Shown here: positions 10,901 through 22,900 of the stretch, piece by piece
Layout: the number at the start of each line of letters is the position of its first letter
Numbering within the stretch: position 1 is the stretch's first letter
From: Gordionus sp. m RMFG-2023
Taxonomy: Eukaryota; Nematomorpha; Gordioida; Chordodea; Parachordodidae
Assembly: GCF_954871325.1 (NCBI RefSeq)
Contig: NC_088779.1
Location: forward strand, 4,900,846 to 4,964,845
Length of the DNA: 64,000 nt
Reading direction: 5' to 3'
The notes under the pieces: generated by a model
What the model was told of the DNA's origin: nothing
The model's database searches: none
Seen by the model: the letters and a program-made list of their open reading frames with translations, nothing else
Translations under genes and position numbers: made by a program

Positions 10901-13900
10901 TGGACATACAAGGAATGTTCTAATTCACCATATTTCAAAGTTTCATTTGCTTTTTTAATACGCCAGTTTAAGGCTAAATCTGTTTGTAATTCATTAGCCA
11001 CTTCTTCCCTTTTTATCCCACTTAGCTGTCTTTTATAAATACTATTATGCAATTCACTTTTAAAATATAATATTTCACATATAAATTATATATATGGTGA
11101 ATTCCATATCAAATCAACCAAGGTTTCAACCCGACCCCTTTCAATTTTTTTTAAATTTTGCATACTGGTGGTATATACTATAACTAAGAAAAAAATGAAA
11201 TTTTACCTCCCAAAAAGGCTTACCCGCTAAGATATGGGCGTTTAAGGCGCGGAAAAATGGTACATTTTTGACAAAAAGTGCCACATTTATTTTCAAATAT
11301 CTCGAGAAATAATTAAGTTAGAAAAATAATTTAAATTTTATTATGTAGCTTAATAATAGTTCTTTAATATGACATAAAAATAAATATGATATAAATTTGA
11401 TGAATGTCCAAAACCGGATGTATAAAACCGGAAATGGCCATAGAAAAAAAAAGGTATTTTTTTTTTCGAAATTTTTTTTCTATAGATAGATATAACACTG
11501 CTTTATATTTGTGCCAAATCCTAGCCTGGGATAAAAAAGGGTCTAGGAGTTATGACTCTTTATATGGCTTAAATTGATCAAAAATATCTTCATTTAATGA
11601 ATACTTATGAAATAATGTTTTTTTAAAAATTATGTCTAAATGATAGGCCCTAACTTTTTTTTATTTTTAATTGTTAACATATTGTGAGTGAATAGATTTG
11701 CATTCTTACGACCCAAAAACTGTGTTTTAGCAGGTGGACCAGGTACACATACCATGTGTATCTGCACACTACACCAAAATTTTAAGCTTATTTTAATAGG
11801 GGGAAAATTAAAACAGCTTACAAACAATAATGATCATTATAATTATCCTCCAATAAACGATTATAAACATTGTATTGCACAAAGTCTTTGCAATCCTGCC
11901 CAGCCTGGATGTTACTTCAATAAATGTAAATTTTGTCCTGGATCATCCCAAATAAAAGAAAGACTTATTATATTATTTGATACGAATTCAATAGATTATA
12001 TATCATTTAAACAATGGTTGGTAGTTGATAGAACTACGCTCGAAACGCTGACAAAATCAGCTTATAAATTCCTAGATTATTTAATTGAGAAATTAGACAA
12101 TTTGATTCCACATTCATTTATAGCATCACAACAATCATTATTTCAAAACAATTTAAAATCTAATTTAAATGTTGGCGAATACTTAGTTATTGCTGACTTT
12201 TCGGAAAATTATGCATTTTTAGAATCAGTCCACTATTCACCCTTTTATCATTTTTTATCGTCAGGACAACACTATAAAACATATAAGTTTAGTGGTGATA
12301 TCAGATTGCTTAAAGCACAATGCCTGTGCCTTTTATTTATTTCAAACTAAAATGACCTTATTTTTAAAAGAAAGATTTGATATATTGACCAAAATTTATT
12401 ATTTTTCTGATTGGGGCCGTAATCCAATATAAAAAAAAAAAAATTTCATAAATCTCTATAATCATGAATGTGATTTTGGTATAAAGGCCGAGTGGCATTT
12501 TTTTGCTACAGCTCATGGAATAAGTCCGTGCGACAGTTTAGGAGGTATTACAAAACGGCTAGCAGCTCGAGCTAGTTTGCAACTGCCATATCAAAACCAT
12601 ATTTTGACACCAATGGATTTATTCGACTTTGCAACAAATAATATACATGGAGTAAATTACATTTTTGTAAGCAATAATGAATACAATAATATGGAAAATC
12701 ATCTAGAAAGCAGATTTTTGAGAGCAAAAAGAATTCAGGGAACACAAAAATACCATGCTTATATTCCCCTTGATGAAAATAAAATTAAAGTCAAAATTTA
12801 TACCAATTCTTTAGATAATTTAATATATGATATATTGTAAACATAATTATGAATTATTATATTATATGTAATTATGCATTTCAGAAAAATAAAGTTATAA
12901 ATTGGTTTAGAATTATTTTGTCAAGTAATTTTCAGTCACAACATGTTAACAATTAAAAATAAAAAAAAGTTAGGGCCTATCATTTAGACATAATTTAAAA
13001 AAAAACATTATTTCATAAGTATTCATTAAATGAAGATATTTTTGATCAATTTAAGCCATATAAAGAGTCATAACTCCTAGACCCTTTTTCATCCCAGGCT
13101 AGGATTTGGCACAAATATAAAGCAGTGTTATATCTATCTACGGAAAAAAAATTTCGAAAAAAAAAATACCTTTTTTTTTCTATGGCCATTTCCGGTTTTA
13201 TACATCCGGTTTTGGACATTCATCAAATTTATATCATATTTATTTTTATGTCATATTAAAGAACTATTATTAAGCTACATAATAAAATTTAAATTATTTT
13301 TCTAACTTAATTATTTCTCGAGATATTTGAAAATAAATGAAGCACATTTTGTCAAAAATGTACTATTTTTCCGCGCTTTAAACGCCCATATCTTAGCGAG
13401 TAAACCTTGTTGGGAGGTAAAATTTCATTTTTTTCTTAGTTATAGTTTATACTACCATTATGCAAAATTTAAGAAAAATTGAAGAGGGTCGGGTTGAGAA
13501 TCGACTTTTTTTGGTTGATTTGATATGGAATTCACCATATATATTATTTAAAGTATTTAATTTTTTAATTAATAACACAGCTGAACATTGTTTACAAAAA
13601 GCCTTAATTTTTAATAAATATATATTAAAAGATACATAATGGTTTTTGAACACCCACAAACAAGGTATTTTTAATTGATTCGAAATATTTTTTTCGAAAA
13701 CATGGGTCCATCCACTTTTCAGCCTGAGGTTGATCGGCATTTGGATATATTTGATTCCATTCATCACCTGTCATGGAAATTTCAAATATATCCTTTTTTA
13801 TTTTGCCATTTTCTTCAAAAATCACTTGGCTCGGATGACATATTCTCAGAGAATTTTTCCTAAGAATAATATAAAAATAGATTTAAAAATCATTATTAAA

Positions 13901-16900
13901 ATATTAAATATTTCGTATATCAATTGTTATAAAGACGTGGTATATTACAGAATAAAATAAATAATGTAATATATATTTCAATCGGGCCCAGCCCAAACCT
14001 AAAATTTTTTAAGCACCAGATGGATTCCAAAAACAAATTCTTCCACGTTACAAAAGTAAGAAACATCGTATACCTTTAATTCGAATGATAATCTACTATA
14101 GTTGTCAAAATTTAATGTGAAAAAATTTTTTATTTTTTGGTAAATACTGATTTTACTTCTAAATATCCTTTTCGTTCTTTTAGTTGCATATTTTTAATTT
14201 TATTTGTTTATTACTATTAGTGGTCCGCATTGGGTAATTATAGCCCGGCCAGGCCCGTAATTCAAATTTTATATTGTCCGAGACGATTTCTAACGATTCA
14301 ATCATCCCGCCGAAAATTCCCACCCAAAAATACAAATTATTTGTCCAAAACCGACATGGCCCTAATTTTTTTTTAAAACGTAAGAAAAATTTTACAAATA
14401 AAAAAATAATGACCTCTTTTTTTTGCAAAAATTTAAATATATTATTTCGAAAAATTGAATCGTTGGGGAGACCAGAGTTAGTCGGCGTAAGGGGCTTGTC
14501 AGTTCAGCGGATTATATTAAAAAACCCGACATATTTAGAAATTTAAATTATGTAATAACACTGTTATAATTTGTATATGTTGAGGCGAAAAATATTTTAA
14601 TACCCCCCAGCTATTTAAAATTTTTTTTATGATAAATGTGATTTTTTTATGGTAAAAATCAAAATTTTTTTAACACAACATTATTAGGTGGTAGTAAAAT
14701 ATGAATCGTTTAATAAAAAATAAAATTGACATTATATGAAATCAAAAACCCCGCTTTTCGAATTTCAGAAAGTCCTATAATTAGGGGAGACCAGGTATAG
14801 TCGGCGTATTATTTGTCAAAATCAACATAGGTCCCAAAATAATTGTATTTGAATAACCATGCGATGGCCCAAACATCTACCCAATCATATACAATAGTGG
14901 TTCAGGCTAGATACTCGGTCTACCTTTTCATCTATTTACTACATTTGTTACTAAGATTTATATTATCCCTGGAAGGGGGCGAAGGTGGTATTCCTCTTTA
15001 CCTAGCATGAAAATACTGTAATCTTTTTTTTTAAAAAAAGAACACGTCAAATATTTTTAAAAGATTCTTTAAATTTCAGTCTCAATATCCACTTATATTC
15101 AGTAATATTGTCAGAGTTTGAAACCTTTATAATTTTTATAATCATCTAAATAATTTAAATTTAATATTTTTTCAATATGATCGTTTTAACTTTAAAAAAT
15201 TAGTTAAAAAAATGAGTTTTTTTTTACGTTAAATAATTTTATATATAACCAAGTTCTGATATTTTCCCGAACCCCATACCTTTTTATTATATATATATGC
15301 GTTGCAGGGCTCTATAGTTTGAAGGTAAATCTTATTGTAAAATAAAATTATCGAAGTTCCCCCAATAGTTCAACATTGTTGTGATTGGATAGAAAGGCAT
15401 GGCGTGATAGACGGCATATACAGGCTCTCGGGTGTGTCCTCTAACATCCAAAAATTGAGGTATTACTATTATATATATATATAAATTTGTCATTCAATTT
15501 CTTTCCTCTCTTATTGCTTATTTTTTATCTTTTACATCGTAACATTTTCAATTATAGACCCACTAATAATACGAATATAATAATTGCCTATATTCTTACA
15601 AATCGAATAGTTTATTATGCAGCATAGTATAAAAAAATATGCTGTATTTTTTGTACACTTCGCCGCGAATTCGCGCCAACTCTGAATGCATGGTTACTCT
15701 TCGAAAATTTATAACAAATTAATAATATGGGAATGTTTTTTTTAAAAACGAGGAATTAAATGCGATAGCACTTATACTTTTAGTTGTACGCATATCAAGA
15801 TTTGCTCTGACATTAGCAAATCGAATGCTTTAATATTTTCGATGAATTCGATCCTAATAACGATTCTATCATCGCTTATTTTCTTTTGTTTATTATTTAT
15901 CCTTTCTTTAAAAAAAAATTTTTTTTTCTCCTTCCAATCCCAGAAATTTGTTTGACGAAGAAAAAATTCCTCCTTCCTTAAGCACCGATCGCAAGAAAGA
16001 TCCGAGTGGTGAGAGCGACGAGGGAGACTGCCAAGAATATTGTCAAGACATCATCCATTCATACGCTTCGGCCCTTAAAATGTACTTTAGGGAACTGCCT
16101 AATCCCTTGCTGACCTTCCAACTCTACAACCCCTTTTTGGTATAAATTAAAATACGCTTAAAAACCTATTGGAATTATCGATTTAAAGTTAAAAGATTTA
16201 AACTATCATGCCTTCATCAATTTGTAACTAGGGTTGTGAGAATTATCATTACGGTAACTTTCCCACTGGAATTTTTTGATAACCGGGAATCAACGGAAAT
16301 TTATGGGAATTAATGATATTGCTTAAAAAATTTCATTTTTTATACTATATTTTATTATATTCAAGTAATAACAGATAAGTTTTGATGCGAATAATAAATA
16401 TGATGAGAATATGCTTTAAATGTTTAGTAAAAATTATTAAAAACTCGATTTCACTTACTATCTGTCAGCAACCCTTTCAATACCATTATTCTGATATTTC
16501 AATTTCTGATGAACTATTTTCCTCAATGAATACGCCCGGGTTAAACAACCCTATTTGCAACCAAGAACTTTCTCAATTTTTAAATAATTTTTTAAGATAT
16601 ATAAATATAATTTAAATTGATAAATCTATCTCTATTTATAATTATGAATGGTTTGTTTCACAAATATCGATTTACAGTCAATATGCACTGCACTTATAAT
16701 ACTTTCATTTTTTTTGACTTTGTTTATTCATACAAAATCGGTCATTTTGATAACTTAGTTAACTAAAGTAATTTGGCATGATAAAGAAGAGGTGCCTCTA
16801 TAGTTTTATTGGACTATTTGATCTCGAAAACAGTTTACAGTGGGAAACAGTAAAAAAATAATAATTTTTTTTATGGGATTCATATAACTAGTAAATTAAA

Positions 16901-19900
16901 TATTAAATTTAAGGAAACGGTCCAGAAACTTGTGACAGACACTTTCGATAAAAACTTACCAAAAGAGATTTGCCATGACAACCATTCCTTCCAATCCTCT
17001 GCCAGAAATCATAACGCGTCGTCTGAATTGGTGGGAAAGCTTAAAAGCTTGACCCTTCAGTTACCCCCACCTCATTTTAGGGCCGCTAAATATTTATTCG
17101 ACCATTTGCACGCTATGGCTCAAATGTCTGGATCCACCAATATGCATTGCAAGAATCTGGCCATAGTCTGGGCCCCCAATTTGTTGAGGTACTATTTTAT
17201 TTTTTGTTTTTGTGTATCAAAATGGCGATGAATGGAAAAACTATAAATTACGTCATATTACTTTAATCTATAAAAAAAATATGAAGGTCCAGAGACATGC
17301 CTCCTTACAACGCTTCCGCTAAGATGCCTCATAACAATCTCCGCCGATCTGTCAATACACTGGGCGCAAATAACACTATGACGCGTGATATTTTACGAGG
17401 GGCCAGCGGACAAGCCCTTGTTATTGAATACCTGATCAAGTATTGCCACCAAGTATTTATACACGAAGAAGATTGCAATGGTAAAAAGAAGAGCCATTGC
17501 ATCGAAGGGAATGGGATCTCAAACGAGAACAATGGGAATGGCGAGATGCGATATACCTCTAGTGAGATATTTTTATGTAGCTATTAACATTTTTTGGTGT
17601 ATATCATTTTGGAACTTGTAAATCAAACTTATAGCAAAGTATCACATGGAACTTGATATGTTTATTTTATTGTAAATATAGATAGAAAGAAGGAAAGAAA
17701 GAAGAGGAAAGAGGAATATGCTTTACTAGTTGAAATGTGTTAGCTTATAAAATTAGATTCATTCATACTTGTATTTCATTTATATATATATATTTTTTAT
17801 TTAGAATTATTGATTACTTATAATCGCGACGTAAACCCATTGCAGAACGGGAACCTCCATAGCGTCGTTACGAAGTCTCTAAAAATTGATCAAGATAATT
17901 CTCCTTTAGAGGTTCTACCCCGAAACTCCGAAATTGTTTGTGAAAAGATAAACCATTATGAGGATAATGGGGACGCCGATCACCGGCTTACTTCAAAAAA
18001 TGTAAATGGGGATTCTTCCAATTCAGAGTCAATAAATAATAATGATGACTCGAATATCGTGAATAGCAACCTTCTGGAGGATGATGAAAGTAAATTTTTT
18101 TTCTTCTTATAGATTTAACTGAAGAAAGAAGGAAAAGTAAAGAAAGAGAGAGAGAAATTATTTTTATCCTAAACCCGGAGCTAAAATATTTAGCCCATAT
18201 TAGAATGTGACTTTTATTTTGTTCTTTCTATAAAGTAAAAGATACTGCTGAAATTATTCCGTACGCAAATGACAAAGTCACGAAACAAGTAGATGACCAC
18301 AAATCGATTGAAAACGATGAAGCGCGCATGTTACAAAATGGCGACAACTTCCGGAACAAAAGGATATACATAACCTTGAAAGATGTGGGTGGAGGGATCA
18401 AGGCGTTACCAAAAGATTTTCACACGGTCATCCAATCGGATCCTGCTAGAAAATTATTGCGCGACGTCAATAATAGTGATGGTTATCGTCGTCAACACAA
18501 CGGACAACACGTGTTCGTAGATGATAAAAGAAGAAAGCATCATCATCAGCTGATACTACCCAGGCGAAAATCGGCTACTTTCTTCGACAATGACCCCGTT
18601 AATCGTGTCAATAATTTAAGCGGCTCGGGCAATTTGAAAAATCCACGCCATTCCGAATATGGTAGGGGTGAAAATGGAATAAGAGATACAGGTATATTAT
18701 TTACATTTATCCCTCCAATTTTAATAAATATTCAAAACGTCTATTATTACCCTATATTTACCACAAACACGTAGTAGTTTATTATTCAAGTTAAAAAAAC
18801 TCTCCCCCTTTAAAAATTCCTTTTCTCTCAGAAGAATTTACGGCCGATGGTTGGGAACCGTGATCACGGAGAGACATTTGTGGATCAGGTCTTCCAAAAA
18901 AAATATTCTGGTCCCCAAAAACGGAAATTATAATTTTTATTTTTTGAAATTTTATGCCCATTTGCACAAGCATTTATTTTAAAAGATAATATAACAAATT
19001 TTTTTTTTTAAGTTTATTTATTAAAATTATTCATAAATCTTACTTAATTCATATTCTACCACTTTCCCGAATCCAAATTTTTAATATGATGAACTTAGTA
19101 TTATAAACATATGAGAAAAGATTACAGCATAAATATGATCGAAAAAAAATGCACTCCCACAAAACAAATTGTTATGGCCCTTCCTTTTGCCAAAAAATTG
19201 ATATTATTAATCATATAAGTAAGAAGGGTAGCAAAGCATAAATAGGATGAATTGTTTATAAAAGACAAGAATCTTTAAAATGTTTTCTTGTGGAATAAAT
19301 ATCTTAAAGTCGGAAGGAAGGGAAGGACCAAGGTAAATATAATTTTTTTTTTCAATATATATTTTCTAGAATCACAGAAAAATGTCCTGGGACAAAAAGC
19401 ACCCCGAACATGAAGACGTCGAATAAAAATATCCCAATTTTTCATCAAAATATTAAACTCCTTGAAAAGTTGAACATAATTTAAAATAATTACTCTCTTT
19501 TAAGCATTTAAATTTTTTAAAAATTAGGGTATTTTTATCCGGAGTGCTTTTGTCTAGAATACTTCTCTCCTGGTCTCTTTGTCTAGGACATTTTTGTCCG
19601 TGATTCATTTTTTTCTGGGATTATTATAAAAATAAGAACTATCGGAGTATTATTTCTTTTTGTTTTTAAAAGGAATATTAAAAAATATATTTTTTTTGTC
19701 ACTATTTTCTTCTATCAGAAAATTGGTTGCCTTTAAAGCCACGAAATCATATAATACTGGAAGACATCTTGGGACAACCATACATTGCCTACAGCAATAA
19801 ATTATCTCCGGTGGCCACAACGAATTTTAGCAATACCCAAACAAGTATTATTATTTTTTATTATCATGTCTATATTTACTCTTATAAAGAAAGTATACAC

Positions 19901-22900
19901 TTTCTTTACTTTACTTATTTCATTATATTACATGATCTCAAAAATTCGTTTAAAATTATTTATACCTTTTAAGAGTTGTGTGTGTTAGAGAAAGAACTAC
20001 TAGGTCGAGAGTAATTAATTTATTTAAAGATAATATATAATAATTCTAATTAATGTAAAACACAATTGATTAATAAATTTATTTTAGATATAAAATTAAA
20101 AATTTCGTATAAAAAACATAATGGTGATTTTTTGATTTTTATCGTGCTTTATATATCTATTAATAAAATATAATCTTTTTCTCAAATTTGAATAATAATC
20201 TTTCATGCTTGTATATTACAAAAATATAATTTTTATGCTTGTTCATATTACAATTCATAAAATACAATCCTTTTTCTTATTTTTGAATAATATTCTAAGC
20301 TACATCTAATAAAATATAAATTTTTTTGCTTGAATATTACAAAATAATAATTTGCATAATACAACACCCACGCACTTAAGCAAGTCCTCCACCTCTTTCT
20401 TAGTCTTTATCAAGGATTATATTACTGCCTCCTGTCTCTGACGATAATGATAACAAAGCATTATTATTAGTCACATAAATATTAGGGCATACGCGCATCA
20501 TATGGTTTCCTCCACATGACCAGCATTCTATCTTTCTTTTCTTCACCATTTCTGAGTTCCACCTTTTATCGACCATCATTCGTTTTGTTGGTTCCTGTAA
20601 AATTTCTCCATATCTATGTTGAGCCTCTTCACGCGGCATTCAACCAATTCCTGTATTCTACTGAACCATCGATTCCTCTAATCTCTATTTTTATAATCCT
20701 ATTTCCTACTCCAAAATAGGAAGCCATCTAAAACAGAATTAAACTTACCACATATTATCTTTAAACCTAAATCTGATTTTCTTTTAAAATTTAATCTTTA
20801 TAAACTCTCTACATCTATGATTCTCATAATTCTTTCAGATTTGTTAAAACAAAAACAAATCCATTATGTATATCATTACCATTTATAATTCTGATTCTCA
20901 TTATTGTCACTATATAATGGATTTGTGGATTAACAAGTGAAAATAATGAAAATCATGATAAAAAATCACCATTATGTTTTTTATACAAAATTTTTAATTT
21001 TATATCTAAAATAAATTTATTAAGTGTTTTACATTAATTAGAATTATTATATATTATCTTTAAATAAATAAATTACTTTCAACCTAATAGTACTTTCTCT
21101 AACACATACGACTCTTAAAAGTGGTGCTGGAGAGAGGAAAATATAAAATAATAATTTACATAAAACAACAATACCTTAAATTTTTTCAAAAAATAAATAA
21201 AATTTGATATAAATCACCACGTTTTCACATTATCGTTTCCCTGATAAAATTATTACAATTACATTTTTTCTCATAACACCCATCTGACTAAAGCAAAAAA
21301 AATTGACCACTATAGGAATGCATGGGTCATTTAAATATATTTATTTTTAGGTTAAAGTGAATGATAAAATGAACCCTAACCAATTAATTGAATTATATTC
21401 ATCTCCTTAATTTGGCTTATAGAGAACGAGAAAAAGTCGCATTACAGACACAAGTCGGACGATTTTGACATCGTTTTCTTAGCGAAGAGATTGGCACGTA
21501 ACAATATCATCCATCCCATCACTTCCGACACCGTTAATGGTATGACAAATAATACTTATTAGGAAAAGAAAATTTTTTAGGTCGTGTCCTATTTCGGCTT
21601 AAATTGGATACTTAATTGCTTTTTAGTATGGGCTAAAAAGTATTTGATCGAGGACACCGTTTATTTTAAGTATTTAATGGCATTTCTATTTTTCGTATTT
21701 TATTCTCGTTTTTTTTCTTTTTTTTCCTTTCTTTTTGTTGTTTTTTTTTTTTTAAATTTTGCATTTTGGCTATAGCCGATACCTAAAAGCGGCTAAATAG
21801 CCAGCTATTAAATATTAAGCCTACACAGCCTTAACCCTTCCTAAAAATAAAATTATACATTCTGTGAATTTGGTTATTAATTAAATTATAGTTACAATAT
21901 TTTCGCTTTATTTTCTTTTCGATTTATGATACATAAATAATATCAAAATATCTAATTATATTTAATATGTAAAATGTAACAAATAAATTTTTTTATATAT
22001 ATTTGCTAATATAAGAACAGGTTTTACAAAATAAATCTTATATCGATAATAATCTTAAATCTTTTATATTTTAAAAGTTGGAAAGAAAGTGGAAATTAAA
22101 AGTTTAAAAAGATAATTGCCTGATGGAGGGAAGATATTAGATAAAAAACAATTGAAATTGCCCTTAAGGGTTTCCGTTTAAATTTTGATTTTTTGACGTT
22201 GAAAGGTTGGAGAGTCAAGAGAAAAGGGTTGCTAATATTTTTTTAAGCACAAGAGAGAAGGAAAGAAAGATCATTAGTTGCAACACTGCTCATCATTATG
22301 ATATGTCACCTTTAAAATTATTGTAAATTTTTAAGTTAATCGTTTTTTTTCTATGCAGAATAGAATGCTCAATAAATATATATATATTCTTTTTTAAAAG
22401 AGACATTAATTGAATTATTTCTAAAATTTATGCATATCTTAGTCGGAAACCCACCGTTGGGAATAATCAAGGAAGAAAGAACACCCTTGCGTGACGACAA
22501 TGATAAGAAAGACATTCTCGATATTAATAATGGCCAAAATTTAGTAGCCAAGAACTTCACCTTTGAGAATTCTATCCCATCTAAACTCATAGACTCAGCT
22601 TGCCAAACCGATGAAAATATGGCTTACTACCCCGATGGCAATAATACCGAGGACAAACACATTGATAGATATGGTCATCATAATGACAAAACCCATAAAG
22701 ATAATATGGTTCTCAATAAATCTCGAAAACTTAATAAAGATGTCGACTTATTACGCAAATACAAAAGTTTGGAAAATTTTAACACGATAATAGTACAAGT
22801 TCCCCATCCCGAAAAGGTGGAACTAGATGGTGGGCTAAATATTGAAAACTTAGTAATACCCGTTCTCAGCGAGAAGAAGAAAAACGAAAAAGAAATAATG

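Larger units (their letters stand above)
9113..14785. mobile_element. 5.7 kb fold-back DNA transposon with nested inverted repeats
   Basis: Two outer arms are reverse complements: about 9113-10557 and about 13540-14785. For example, GACAAGCCCCTTACCCCGAC at 9383 is answered near 14495, and the coding fragment at 10262 by one at 13825 on the minus strand. Inside lies a second pair, about 11085-11682 and 12942-13540, sharing GATAGGCCCTAAC and the GGTGAATTCCATATC outer edge. Between these inner arms sits a decayed transposase. The left half alone has an extra palindrome at 10558-11084. Ends are diverged and no target duplication was recognised. The element lies in RhoGAP intron 5 and interrupts no exon. 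The superfamily is not assigned. Confidence 0.85.

Noticed and set aside
16382-16615. 77-codon open frame in RhoGAP intron 7
   Set aside because: No known domain, low-complexity start, and the flanking exons splice cleanly past it.
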